This document shows positions 45,328 to 54,159 of a stretch of DNA of 64,000 nucleotides, one piece after another. The notes beneath the pieces are model-generated. The model saw only the letters and a list, made by a program, of their open reading frames with translations, did not search any database and was not told the origin of the DNA. Every line of letters starts with the position of its first letter. The first letter of the stretch is position 1. Both the position numbers and the translations under genes were made by a program. Origin of the DNA: Bacteroidales bacterium M8. Lineage in GTDB: Bacteria > Bacteroidota > Bacteroidia > Bacteroidales > Muribaculaceae. The stretch is taken from NCBI GenBank assembly GCA_001689495.1, contig LUJS01000052.1, positions 1-64,000 on the forward strand, read 5' to 3'.

Positions 45328-45588
45328 TTATGCCTCTGCGGGCTTCACGTTGATAAACTTGCGTCCTTCCTTACCTTCGGTGAACACTACCACTCCGTTC
45401 ACAAGAGCGAAGAGGGTGTGATCCTTGCCCATGCCTACGTTGAGGCCGGGGTGGTGCACTGTGCCACGCTGACGTTTCAGGATGTTGCCGGCTTTGCAGT
45501 ACTGTCCGCCGAAAATCTTCACACCGAGTCGTTTGCTTTCTGACTCGCGGCCGTTCTTAGAACTGCCGACACCTTTTTTATGTGCCAT
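45328..45588 (-). CDS. rpmA: 50S ribosomal protein L27
   Basis: This is a basic 86-residue ribosomal protein whose N-terminus MAHKKGVGSSKNGRESESKRLGVK is the L27 signature; it reaches the peptidyl-transferase centre. There is no N-terminal processing extension of the Firmicutes kind. It lies 21 bases after rplU, the common rplU-rpmA pair. Confidence 0.97.
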   Translation of the reverse strand: MAHKKGVGSSKNGRESESKRLGVKIFGGQYCKAGNILKRQRGTVHHPGLNVGMGKDHTLFALVNGVVVFTEGKEGRKFINVKPAEA

Positions 45589-45609
45589 TTCTTTTTCTGA
45601 TTTTGGGGA

Positions 45610-45933
45610 TTAAGCTACAACTTCTTTGATTAACACTTTGGTGAAGCACTGGCGATGGCCGTTCTTGCGGCGATAGCCCTTGCGACGCTTCTTCTTGAAG
45701 ACGATCACCTTGTCGCCCTTCACGAGGGGAGTGAGAACTTGGCAAACCACCTTGGCTCCTTCGAGCACGGGGGCGCCCACCTTTACGGTGTTGTCGTCGG
45801 CCTGAGCGAGGAGAACGCGATCAAATTCTACGGTGTCTCCTTCTTTAGCTGCATCGCCGAGATAGTGAACATACAGGAACTTCTCAGGCTCTGCCTTGAA
45901 CTGTTGTCCCTGAATTTCTACAATTGCGTACAT
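45610..45933 (-). CDS. rplU: 50S ribosomal protein L21
   Basis: This 107-residue basic protein starts MYAIVEIQGQQFKAEPEKFLYV and ends with KKRRKGYRRKNGHRQCFTKVLI, both L21 signatures (RKxGHRQ-type motif near the end). L21 binds 23S rRNA. The gene has a strong promoter and a structured leader of nearly 100 bases, where feedback control is possible. Confidence 0.97.
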   Translation of the reverse strand: MYAIVEIQGQQFKAEPEKFLYVHYLGDAAKEGDTVEFDRVLLAQADDNTVKVGAPVLEGAKVVCQVLTPLVKGDKVIVFKKKRRKGYRRKNGHRQCFTKVLIKEVVA

Positions 45934-46030
45934 CTGTTAATGATTGTATTACAGGTTATTCCATCGGGCGAGGTCTCGGACTGACATCCTCGACACTGCT
46001 TATCTGGGCCCGGTTTGGCTAAATCGGTTG
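45934..46030 (-). promoter_or_regulatory. structured 5' leader of rplU
   Basis: The leader between the promoter and the rplU ATG is about 90 bases. It can form CGAGG/CCTCG (45969-45973 with 45988-45992), enclosed by CGGG/CCCG (45965-45968 with 46009-46012). Ribosomal-protein leaders often act as feedback sites. The structure is a hand-made prediction. Confidence 0.5.
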
Positions 46031-46062
46031 CAAAATTAGGCAATTATGTCCACTTAAGCAAG
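46031..46062 (-). promoter_or_regulatory. promoter of rplU-rpmA
   Basis: CTTG (46059-46062), 20 bases, TAATTTTG (46031-46038) on the minus strand match the Bacteroidota consensus. Confidence 0.85.
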
Positions 46063-46142
46063 AATTTGAGTTAAAAATTTTTATCAGTCAATGAAATTTG
46101 ACTTTTTTTTGGTTACTTTGCAGTAGAAAACCGGTGTCAAAG

Positions 46143-47531
46143 ATGAAACAACAAGACCAAAAGTCTCTTTCGGAGCTCAGTTCAATGCCTGTAGGACGGC
46201 TTCTGTGGCGATACAGTCTGCCTGCGATAGTCGGCATGATGGTTACTGCATTATATAATGTGATAGACCGCATATTCATCGGTCAGGGAGTGGGCCCCGA
46301 GGCGATCGCCGGTCTGGCCATAACATTTCCGGTGATGAATCTTTCGGCAGCCCTTGGCGTCCTCATCGGCGCCGGAGGCTCGGCCCGCATATCCATTCTG
46401 CTCGGAGCCAAGGATTATGACGGAGCGTCGCGCACTCTGGGCAACGCCCTCGTCACGCTGATGTTTATTATAGTGGTGTATCTGAGCTGTTTCGCCCTTT
46501 TCATCGACGAGATACTCGTGGCTTTCGGAGCCAGCGAGGTCACGCTGCCATACGCCCGCGATTTCATGCTGTATATCCTCCCGGGCATGCTGATGACCAA
46601 TTTCGCCTTCACGTTCAACAACTTCATGCGAGTCTCGGGATACCCGATAAAAGCAATGATAACCATGTTTATAGGAGCCGGACTCAACGTGTGTCTTGCG
46701 CCTCTGTTCATATTCAAGTTCGGCTGGGGCATCAAGGGGGCGGCGATAGCGACCGACATATCCATGGCCGTGTCGGCTATTTTCGTCATGGCACACTTCT
46801 TCAACAGCCGCCACACGCTGCATTTCAAGCGCGACCGGTCCATGTATGTTCCGTCGGCCGGCATCATTTGGCCCATCATAGCCATCGGCTCGGCGCCGAG
46901 CCTTGTCAATGCCGCGGCATGTTTCATCAATGTCCTTATCAACAAATCGCTCTATCAGTATGGAGGCGACATTGCCGTAGGTGCCGCAGGCATATTCACC
47001 TCGTTCACATCGCTCATGACCATGGTGGTGGTCGGGCTGTGTCAGGGCATGCAGCCGATAATAGGCTATAATTATGGTGCAGGAATGTATCACCGCCTCA
47101 AGCGCACCTACTGGCTGGCCGTCGGGGCATCCACGATTCTCGTCACCACCGGACAGCTCGTAGGCCTGACATTTCCGCGCGAGATAGCAAGGGCATTCAC
47201 TTCAGATCCCGGCCTGATAGACGAGACCGTCAGATGTCTGTCAATCTCGATGCTGTGCTTCTGCGTGGTGGGATTCCAGATTGTGTCCACGACGCTGTTC
47301 CAATCGCTCGGCAAGGCCGGCGCCTCGGTGTTCCTCTCATTGGCCCGACAGGTTATTTTCCTGATACCTTTCCTTTTATATCTGCCGTCGCGATATGGCC
47401 TTGACGGAGTCTGGGCATCATTTCCGTTGTCCGATATTCTCGCAACCCTCGTCACGGCAGTCATGGTGACATTACTGCTCATTAAAATATCGCGCATGTC
47501 TGATTCGGCCCTCAAGACGGCATCGGCCTGA
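46143..47531 (+). CDS. MATE-family multidrug/sodium efflux transporter
   Basis: This is a 462-residue inner-membrane protein with 12 hydrophobic segments in two related halves, as in MATE exporters. The first half has MMVTALYNVIDRIFIGQGVGPEAIAG, with Asp in the first helix, and the second half repeats the pattern with IAIGSAPSLVNAAACFINVLINK. MATE proteins export cationic drugs or metabolites in exchange for Na+ or H+. The start at 46143 is chosen; an earlier in-frame start lies in AT-rich, promoter-like sequence. Confidence 0.93.
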   Translation: MKQQDQKSLSELSSMPVGRLLWRYSLPAIVGMMVTALYNVIDRIFIGQGVGPEAIAGLAITFPVMNLSAALGVLIGAGGSARISILLGAKDYDGASRTLGNALVTLMFIIVVYLSCFALFIDEILVAFGASEVTLPYARDFMLYILPGMLMTNFAFTFNNFMRVSGYPIKAMITMFIGAGLNVCLAPLFIFKFGWGIKGAAIATDISMAVSAIFVMAHFFNSRHTLHFKRDRSMYVPSAGIIWPIIAIGSAPSLVNAAACFINVLINKSLYQYGGDIAVGAAGIFTSFTSLMTMVVVGLCQGMQPIIGYNYGAGMYHRLKRTYWLAVGASTILVTTGQLVGLTFPREIARAFTSDPGLIDETVRCLSISMLCFCVVGFQIVSTTLFQSLGKAGASVFLSLARQVIFLIPFLLYLPSRYGLDGVWASFPLSDILATLVTAVMVTLLLIKISRMSDSALKTASA

Positions 47532-47538
47532 CAAAGTG

Positions 47539-47570
47539 TTTGGAGGATTGAAAATTTGTTGTTACTTTTG
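47539..47570 (+). promoter_or_regulatory. promoter of the LolE/FtsX-type permease gene
   Basis: TTTG (47539-47542), exactly 20 bases, TACTTTTG (47563-47570): a perfect consensus match 32 bases before the ATG at 47603. Confidence 0.85.
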
Positions 47571-47602
47571 CATCCGATAACATCAAATCAACCTCACCGA
47601 CG

Positions 47603-48844
47603 ATGTCGTTACCTTTATATCTGGCTCGCAGACTGCCCCTTACCTCCGGCAATGGCCGTGGAGGAGGCATATTCGTAGCCGTAACCGGGATAGCGCTCGC
47701 CGTGGTGGTGATGTTGCTGTCAATATCGGTGATGACCGGTTTTCGCGACGAGATACGGAGCAAGATAATAGGCTTTGACTCGCAGCTGACCATATTGCCG
47801 GCATCGTCGCAGTCGGGCGAATATGAATACCTGCGCATCGCCGACATCGAGGGGCTGGCTTCCGCCCTGCCCGCAGGGGCCAAGACAGGACTGACCATGA
47901 AACAGCCGGCCATAATGAAGGCCCCGGCGGATTTCACCGGAGTCATAGTCAAAGGCATGGACGCTGACGCCGACTGGGATTTCGTCCGGAAGAATCTTGT
48001 GGAAGGTGCAGTTCCCGACTATTCGGCCGACTCTACATTATATCATACCGTAATCTCGTCCACCATCGCCCGCAGGCTCGACCTCGGGATAGGGGACAGG
48101 ATAGACACCTATTTTCTCGGCGGCGGCATATACAGGGCAAGGCGCCTGAAAATCTCGGGCATATATGACACGCATTTTGCCGATTATGACAAGCACATAG
48201 TGTATTCCTCCCTGCCCATGCTCAGGCAGGTGGCCTCTATGCCCGATTCGACAGGGACCATGATAGAGATTACGGGGCTCGGAAGCGACAACGACATAGA
48301 CGAGACGGCAAGAAAGATAAACCGCGCCATTGCCGAGAACAGCTATGCCGATCCGCCGGCAAGGAGACTTGCCGTGAGCAACGTCCACGACTCGGCGGCA
48401 CTGTTCTTCAACTGGCTCGCCCTGCTCGACACCAACGTGGCGGTCATACTGGTGCTGATGGCCCTTCTGGCATCGCTGACGCTTGTATCGTCACTATTCA
48501 TACTCATATTGCGAAGAGTCAACATGATAGGCATACTCAAGGCCATCGGAGCGTCAAACTCGCTCGTAAGACGCACTTTCGTGCTGTTGACGTTGCGGCT
48601 GCTGCTCTACGGACTCCTTGTCGGCAACGCCGTGGCACTCGGCATAATATCATTGCAACGGGCCACTGGATTCATCCCCCTCGACCCCGAGGCATACTAC
48701 CTCGACCATGTGCCGATGGCCCTCGACTGGGGCGCCGTGCTGGTGCTCAATGCCGGCATAGCCGTGCTGGCATTCGTGGTATTGCTGTTCCCGTCGGCCA
48801 TCATCACCACCATCCCGCCGTCAAGAGCGATAAATTATGAGTGA
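47603..48844 (+). CDS. LolC/LolE-type ABC permease (MacB/FtsX fold)
   Basis: The 413-residue protein has an N-terminal membrane helix (about residues 25-47), a large periplasmic domain, and three C-terminal membrane helices, the layout of lipoprotein-releasing LolC/E permeases. GIALAVVVMLLSISVMTGFRDEI after the first segment and the LKAIGASNSLVRRTFV coupling helix near residue 315 are family marks. LolCDE moves lipoproteins from the inner membrane to LolA. The ATPase partner is not next to it; the FtsE-like gene at 39.6 kb is not clearly its partner. Confidence 0.85.
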   Translation: MSLPLYLARRLPLTSGNGRGGGIFVAVTGIALAVVVMLLSISVMTGFRDEIRSKIIGFDSQLTILPASSQSGEYEYLRIADIEGLASALPAGAKTGLTMKQPAIMKAPADFTGVIVKGMDADADWDFVRKNLVEGAVPDYSADSTLYHTVISSTIARRLDLGIGDRIDTYFLGGGIYRARRLKISGIYDTHFADYDKHIVYSSLPMLRQVASMPDSTGTMIEITGLGSDNDIDETARKINRAIAENSYADPPARRLAVSNVHDSAALFFNWLALLDTNVAVILVLMALLASLTLVSSLFILILRRVNMIGILKAIGASNSLVRRTFVLLTLRLLLYGLLVGNAVALGIISLQRATGFIPLDPEAYYLDHVPMALDWGAVLVLNAGIAVLAFVVLLFPSAIITTIPPSRAINYE

Positions 48845-48879
48845 AAGTACTTAAAAATTTCGTAAAGATGGCCAAAAAC

Positions 48880-48911
48880 ATTGCCAAAAGAGCGAAAAAT
48901 GACTATCTTTG
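48880..48911 (+). promoter_or_regulatory. promoter of ppdK
   Basis: ATTG (48880-48883), 20 bases and TATCTTTG (48904-48911) fit the consensus. The leader to the ATG at 48994 is about 75 bases and AT-rich. Confidence 0.8.
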
Positions 48912-48993
48912 CATTATTAAAAGAGGCCGTATGGAACAGAGCCTCGCAGAAATGAACAATTAGAATTATAATATCAATATCTAATCCTTTAAA

Positions 48994-51708
48994 ATGAAAA
49001 GAGTTTATACATTTGGAGACGGCAAGGCAGAGGGTAATGCCTCTATGCGCAATCTCCTCGGCGGCAAAGGTGCGAACCTCGCCGAAATGAACCTTCTGGG
49101 CATGCCCGTGCCTCCCGGTTTCACAATCACGACCGAAGTCTGCACCGAGTACACCCAGTATGGCCGCGACGAGGTGGTGAAACGTCTTGAGAGCGAAGTC
49201 AAGGCTGCAATCGCCCACGTTGAGGAACTCACAGGCAAAAAGTTCAACGATCCCGCCAATCCCCTGCTCGTTTCAGTTCGCTCGGGCGCTCGCGCCTCGA
49301 TGCCCGGCATGATGGACACCGTCCTCAACCTCGGTATGAACGACGCCACCGTGGCATCTCTGGCCGAGAAGAGCGGCAATCCCCGTTTCGCATGGGACAG
49401 CTACCGTCGTTTTGTCCAGATGTATGGCGATGTCGTTCTAGGCATGAAGCCCAAATCGAAGACCGACATTGATCCCTTCGAGGAGATCATGGACAAAGTC
49501 AAGGAGGAGAAGGGCGTCAAGCTCGACACCGAGCTCAACGTCGAGGATCTCCAGAACCTCGTCAAGCTCTTCAAGGCCGCTGTCAAGGACTATACCGGCA
49601 AGGACTTCCCCGACGACGCTTGGGAACAGCTCTGGGGCGGCATCTGCGCCGTGTTCGACAGCTGGATGAACGAGCGCGCCATCCTCTACCGCCGCATGAA
49701 CCAGATCCCCGAGGAGTGGGGTACGGCCGTCAATGTTCAGGCCATGGTCTATGGCAACATGGGCGACAACTCGGCAACCGGTGTTGCATTTAGCCGCGAC
49801 GCCGCTACCGGCGAGAATATGTTCAACGGCGAGTATCTCATCAACGCACAGGGCGAGGATGTGGTTGCCGGTATCCGCACGCCTCAGCAGATCACTGTCG
49901 AGGGCTCGCGTCGCTGGGCTGCCCTGCAGGGCATCAGCGAGGAGGAGCGCGTGGCTAAATATCCCTCGCTCGAGGAGTCAATGCCCGTCTGCGCCGCCGA
50001 GCTCATCTCGATCGCCAACAAGCTCGAGGACTACTACAAAGATATGCAGGACATGGAGTTCACCATTCAGGACGGCAAGCTCTGGATGCTCCAGACCCGT
50101 AACGGCAAGCGCACCGGCGCTGCCATGGTCAAGATCGCGATGGACCTGCTCCGCGCAGGCGAGATCGACGAGAAGACCGTCCTGATGCGCATGGAGCCCC
50201 AGAAGCTCGACGAGCTCCTGCACCCCGTATTCGACAAGGCCGCTCTCAAGCGTGCCAAGGTCGTTGCCAAGGGCCTTCCCGCATCTCCCGGCGCTGCCTG
50301 CGGTCAGGTCGTGTTCTCGGCCGACGAGGCAGAGGCATGGTCTGAGAAGAAACGCAAAGTCGTTCTCGTTCGCATCGAGACATCTCCCGAGGACCTCCGC
50401 GGCATGGCCGTGGCTCAGGGCATCCTGACAATGCGCGGCGGCATGACATCGCACGCAGCCGTTGTTGCCCGCGGCATGGGCAAGTGCTGTGTATCGGGTG
50501 CCGGCGAAATCAAGGTTGACTACAAGGAAAAGACCGTCGAGATGGGCGGTAAGGTATATAAGGAGGGCGACTGGATCTCGCTCAACGGCTCGACCGGCGA
50601 CGTTTATGACGGTCAGGTGCCCACCACGGATCCCGAGCTCGGCGGTGACTTCGGCGCAATCATGAATCTTGCTGCCAAATACACCAAGACCCTCGTCCGC
50701 ACCAATGCCGACTCACCCCGCGACGCCAAGAAGGCCCGCGAGTTCGGCGCACAGGGCATCGGCCTCTGCCGCACGGAGCACATGTTCTTCGAGGGCGACC
50801 GCATCAAGGCTGTTCGCGAGATGATCCTCGCTTCTGACGTAGAAGGCCGCAAGGCTGCTCTCGCCAAGCTCCTCCCCATGCAGCGTGGCGACTTCGAGGG
50901 CATCTTCGAGGCTATGGACGGCTATGGCGTGACCATCCGTCTGCTCGATCCCCCGTTGCACGAGTTCGTACCTCACCAGACAGCAACCCAGAAGGTCATG
51001 GCCGAGGAGATGGGAATCTCGCTCGAAGAGGTTAAGGCCAAGGTAGACTCTCTCGAAGAGTTCAACCCCATGCTCGGTCACCGTGGCTGCCGTCTCGGCA
51101 TCACCTATCCCGAGATCACCGAGATGCAGACCCGTGCCATCATCGAGGCCGCACTCGCCGTCAAGGCCCGCGGCATCGACGTTCACCCCGAAATCATGAT
51201 TCCCCTCGTTGGCTCGCTCAAGGAGATCCAGAATCAGGCAGAGGTCATCCACCTCACCGCAGCCAAGGTATTCGAGGAGACCGGCCACACAGTGATGTAC
51301 AAGGTCGGCACCATGATCGAGGTACCCCGCGCTGCTCTCGTGGCCAACCAGATTGCCGAGGTTGCCGAATTCTTCTCGTTCGGTACCAATGACCTCACCC
51401 AGATGACCTTCGGTTTCTCTCGCGACGATGCACCCAAGTTCCTCAAGTTCTACAAGGAGCACGGTATCATCAAGACCGATCCCTTCGAAGTACTCGATCA
51501 GGAAGGCGTTGGCCAGCTCGTCGAGATGGGCGTCAAGAAAGGCCGCGCCACCAACCCCGACCTCAAGGTCGGCATCTGTGGCGAGCACGGCGGCGAGCCC
51601 TCATCGGTTAAGTTCTGCGCCAAGCTTGGCATGAACTACGTATCCTGCTCACCCTTCCGCGTGCCCATCGCCCGCGTAGCCGCGGCGCAGGCTGCAATCG
51701 AGGACTAA
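48994..51708 (+). CDS. ppdK: pyruvate, phosphate dikinase
   Basis: PPDK interconverts PEP, AMP and PPi with pyruvate, ATP and Pi. In anaerobic gut Bacteroidales it works in glycolysis or gluconeogenesis. The 904-residue protein has the N-terminal nucleotide-binding domain (GGKGANLAEM), the phosphohistidine domain with H487 in GGMTSHAAVVARGMG, and the C-terminal PEP-binding barrel with GTNDLTQMTFGFSRDD and CGEHGGEP. Codon use is strongly biased, as expected for abundant proteins. A perfect intrinsic terminator follows. Confidence 0.97.
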   Translation: MKRVYTFGDGKAEGNASMRNLLGGKGANLAEMNLLGMPVPPGFTITTEVCTEYTQYGRDEVVKRLESEVKAAIAHVEELTGKKFNDPANPLLVSVRSGARASMPGMMDTVLNLGMNDATVASLAEKSGNPRFAWDSYRRFVQMYGDVVLGMKPKSKTDIDPFEEIMDKVKEEKGVKLDTELNVEDLQNLVKLFKAAVKDYTGKDFPDDAWEQLWGGICAVFDSWMNERAILYRRMNQIPEEWGTAVNVQAMVYGNMGDNSATGVAFSRDAATGENMFNGEYLINAQGEDVVAGIRTPQQITVEGSRRWAALQGISEEERVAKYPSLEESMPVCAAELISIANKLEDYYKDMQDMEFTIQDGKLWMLQTRNGKRTGAAMVKIAMDLLRAGEIDEKTVLMRMEPQKLDELLHPVFDKAALKRAKVVAKGLPASPGAACGQVVFSADEAEAWSEKKRKVVLVRIETSPEDLRGMAVAQGILTMRGGMTSHAAVVARGMGKCCVSGAGEIKVDYKEKTVEMGGKVYKEGDWISLNGSTGDVYDGQVPTTDPELGGDFGAIMNLAAKYTKTLVRTNADSPRDAKKAREFGAQGIGLCRTEHMFFEGDRIKAVREMILASDVEGRKAALAKLLPMQRGDFEGIFEAMDGYGVTIRLLDPPLHEFVPHQTATQKVMAEEMGISLEEVKAKVDSLEEFNPMLGHRGCRLGITYPEITEMQTRAIIEAALAVKARGIDVHPEIMIPLVGSLKEIQNQAEVIHLTAAKVFEETGHTVMYKVGTMIEVPRAALVANQIAEVAEFFSFGTNDLTQMTFGFSRDDAPKFLKFYKEHGIIKTDPFEVLDQEGVGQLVEMGVKKGRATNPDLKVGICGEHGGEPSSVKFCAKLGMNYVSCSPFRVPIARVAAAQAAIED

Positions 51709-51744
51709 TCTCCAACTTCGGCTGAAACAATAATTCTATAATAG

Positions 51745-51785
51745 GGAGGGGATTTCGCACAAACGAAATCCCCTCCTTTTTTATA
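51745..51785 (+). terminator. intrinsic terminator of ppdK
   Basis: A perfect 13-bp stem (51745-51757 with 51764-51776, GGAGGGGATTTCG) with a 6-base loop is followed by nine bases that are almost all T. It isolates ppdK from the small gene and Fic pair downstream. Confidence 0.95.
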
Positions 51786-51800
51786 ATCTCTCTATCAAAT

Positions 51801-52022
51801 ATGTCAGAAGCAGAAATGAACTCTTATCGGTTCAACTCCGGAAAGGAGCCTACCGATGAAATGCTTGCTCAGATCATGCGCGAGGTAGCTCAGGACGCTA
51901 AACAAAGTAATAAAGAAGCAGCCAATAAGTATCTCGATGATATGTGTAGTGAAATGAAAGCTGACGAGGCAAAATGGGCTGATCGAATAAATGAAGTTAA
52001 GAATGGCAAGTATTTAGCATAA
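51801..52022 (+). CDS. small helical protein next to Fic, possible antitoxin or regulator
   Basis: The 73-residue acidic protein is predicted to be mostly helical. The stretch EPTDEMLAQIMREVAQDA is followed by KEAANKYLDDMCSEMKADEAKWADRI. It resembles small genes placed before Fic genes, but the Fic-inhibiting pattern [ST]xxxE[GN] is not present. Base composition is clearly more AT-rich than neighbouring genes, which together with the Fic gene suggests a later arrival. It lies 44 bases before the Fic gene in the same direction. The true function is unknown. Confidence 0.7.
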   Translation: MSEAEMNSYRFNSGKEPTDEMLAQIMREVAQDAKQSNKEAANKYLDDMCSEMKADEAKWADRINEVKNGKYLA

Positions 52023-52066
52023 ACCGGAACTGATTATAATTGCTCAACTTTACTCCCTGATAAGAT

Positions 52067-52621
52067 ATGACACAAAACGAGATTGACCGCGCAAGCCTTG
52101 AAAAAGCAAAAGATCTGTTTGCATCGGGCAAAGTGTATGAGATTGAGGTTGGCACCACAGCCGGACTTCAAGCTGTTCATCGTGCACTTTTTGCGGGGCT
52201 TTATCCTTTTGTCGGAGAGATTCGCAAACTGAACATATCGAAAGGAGGATTTCGTTTTGCCAATTCTCTCTACCTCGTACCTGCGCTTGAGGCTATTGAA
52301 AAGATGCCTGAAACAACTTTTGAGGAAATCATCGCAAAATACGTCGAGATGAACATAGCCCATCCATTTATGGAGGGTAACGGACGTGCAACACGCATTT
52401 GGCTCGATATGATGCTGCGCAGCTCACTTGGCAAAATTGTAGACTGGCGCCATATCACCAGAGAAGATTATATGCAGGCAATGGTACGCTCACCAATCAA
52501 CGACCTCGAGCTCCGTTTCCTTCTTCAAAACGCTCTAACTGCCGAAACCGACAACCGTGACGTAATCTTCCACGGCATTGACCGTTCATACTATTACGAA
52601 GGCTACGAGCCGGAACATTAA
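52067..52621 (+). CDS. Fic-domain protein adenylyltransferase, class III (C-terminal inhibitory helix)
   Basis: Fic proteins transfer AMP (or another nucleotide) from NTP to target side chains. The 184-residue protein has the full catalytic motif H99-P-F-M-E-G-N-G-R107-x-x-R110, so it should be active. The C-terminal part reads GID-R-S174-YYY-E178-G, which fits the autoinhibitory [ST]xxxE[GN] motif of class III Fic proteins such as NmFic of Neisseria; the stretch around VDWRHITREDY also resembles NmFic. Composition is AT-rich compared with the neighbourhood, suggesting transfer. The target is unknown; DNA gyrase and topoisomerase IV are targets of some bacterial Fic toxins. Confidence 0.92.
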   Translation: MTQNEIDRASLEKAKDLFASGKVYEIEVGTTAGLQAVHRALFAGLYPFVGEIRKLNISKGGFRFANSLYLVPALEAIEKMPETTFEEIIAKYVEMNIAHPFMEGNGRATRIWLDMMLRSSLGKIVDWRHITREDYMQAMVRSPINDLELRFLLQNALTAETDNRDVIFHGIDRSYYYEGYEPEH

Positions 52622-52646
52622 AAGAATAAGATGTTTTTGTGAAATT

Positions 52647-53561
52647 TCAGAATATCGAGCTGGAGATGTCGGTGGTGAAGCGTTCGAGGGCTTCGATTCC
52701 CATCGTGGAGTTGCCGTAAGTGTCGAGTTCTGGACTCCAGACTGCGATGGAGAGTTTTTCGGGGAGATAGGCCACGATGCCGCCCCCGACTCCGCTTTTT
52801 CCGGGGAGTCCGACGCGGAACGCGAAGTCGCCCGATTCATCATAAAACCCGCAGGTGGCCAATATGGCTCCAAGACGCTTGGCCTGACTCATGGTGAGTA
52901 TCCGTTTACCATTGACCGGGTTTATGCCTTTGTTGGCCAAGAACATGAATGAGCGGGCCAGATCGACACAACTCATGGCTATGGAGCACTGGTGACAATA
53001 TACATCAATGAGCTGATCCACGTTATTGTGTATATTGCCAAAGCTCTTCATGAAATATGCCAGTGCCTTGTTGCGGTCTGTATGTAGGAGCTCTGACATA
53101 GCCACGTCCCGGTCGTAATCAATCCCGTCGTTTCCACACAACTCTCGCACGAAGCCGAGAATGGCGTTCTTGGGATCGGGATAAATGTCCAAAAGCCTGT
53201 CGGTGACGACAAGCGCGCCGGCGTTGATGAAGGGGTTGCGGGGTATTCCTTTCTCGTATTCAAGCTGAACGAGCGAGTTGAAGGGGTTGCCCGATGGCTC
53301 TCGTCCAACAGACTCCCAAATCTTTTCGCCGAGATGACCGACGGCCATCGCAAAAGTGAAGACTTTTGATATGCTCTGAATAGAGAACGGAATTCCGGAA
53401 TCGCCCCTTGTTATAATCTCGCCGTCGATGGTCTCCAAGGCGATGCCGAATCTGTCGGGGTCGACTTCTGCAAGGGCCGGAATATAGTCCGCCACCTTGC
53501 CCCGACCTCGATAGGGGAGAACCTCGTTGTATATTCTGTCGATGACCGAACTATAGTCCAT
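52647..53561 (-). CDS. glsA: glutaminase A
   Basis: The enzyme converts glutamine to glutamate and ammonia. The 304-residue protein has the serine-dependent beta-lactamase-like fold with catalytic S63-I-S-K66 in SIQSISKVF, and the family stretches PRNPFINAGALV and GKSGVGGGI. Acid resistance and nitrogen supply are the usual roles. It lies 8 bases downstream of an outer-membrane protein gene and is probably co-transcribed with it. Confidence 0.96.
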   Translation of the reverse strand: MDYSSVIDRIYNEVLPYRGRGKVADYIPALAEVDPDRFGIALETIDGEIITRGDSGIPFSIQSISKVFTFAMAVGHLGEKIWESVGREPSGNPFNSLVQLEYEKGIPRNPFINAGALVVTDRLLDIYPDPKNAILGFVRELCGNDGIDYDRDVAMSELLHTDRNKALAYFMKSFGNIHNNVDQLIDVYCHQCSIAMSCVDLARSFMFLANKGINPVNGKRILTMSQAKRLGAILATCGFYDESGDFAFRVGLPGKSGVGGGIVAYLPEKLSIAVWSPELDTYGNSTMGIEALERFTTDISSSIF

Positions 53562-53569
53562 ATACGGTG

Positions 53570-54094
53570 TCAGAAGATATAACTGATTCCGGCGTTGAAC
53601 AATCCGGAATTATTGTCCTTTATCCAGTTGAATTTACCCTGAACGGTCAACCGCAGCGAGGGGGTGACACACCACGCCACTCCGGCACCGAAGTCGAGGC
53701 CGACATGGTTGCTGCGTGTGGTCACGTCGTCATAGCTGTCGCTGTTCTCGTTGAGCTGCTTGGTGTGCAGGCTCCACGAACCGTAGTTGACACCGAGTAT
53801 GTGATACACATACCATTTGTCAGACGTTCCGAGACGCCACGGTCCGTGATAGTCGATGTTAATGAGAAGTCCGTCAAGATTCTCGTTGCGGAATATATAG
53901 TCAATCGACGGGGCGAGGACAAAGTGTCTTGAGAAAGCATAGGAGAACTGCAAGCCGGCTGACGCGCTCTTGTTGGCAGTGACATAGCTCGCAGTGAGGC
54001 CGAGTGTCTTCTGTCCGCGCTCGATGCCTTGCGCATTTACGGCAAGAGGCATGGCCATAGCGGCAAATATCGCTCCCATGATTAGTTTTTTCAT
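53570..54094 (-). CDS. outer-membrane beta-barrel protein
   Basis: The 174-residue precursor has a signal peptide (MKKLIMGAIFAAMAMPLAVNA) and alternating hydrophobic strands such as GLQFSYAFSRHFVLAPSIDYIF and NHVGLDFGAGVAWCVTPSLRLTVQGKFNW, ending in an aromatic residue (SYIF). This is typical of eight-stranded outer-membrane barrels (OmpW/OmpX or PorT-like). Function unknown. The Met at 54094 begins the signal peptide; earlier in-frame Met codons are not compatible with one. Confidence 0.85.
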   Translation of the reverse strand: MKKLIMGAIFAAMAMPLAVNAQGIERGQKTLGLTASYVTANKSASAGLQFSYAFSRHFVLAPSIDYIFRNENLDGLLINIDYHGPWRLGTSDKWYVYHILGVNYGSWSLHTKQLNENSDSYDDVTTRSNHVGLDFGAGVAWCVTPSLRLTVQGKFNWIKDNNSGLFNAGISYIF

Positions 54095-54159
54095 GTCGGT
54101 CGTTATAATGGATGAATTGATGATACTTTTATTGTTAACAATTATAAATCGGGAATGGT

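Noticed and set aside
46097..46120. promoter for the MATE gene (TTTG and TTACTTTG)
   Set aside because: The spacer is only 12 bases and the -7 box has a mismatch at its second base.
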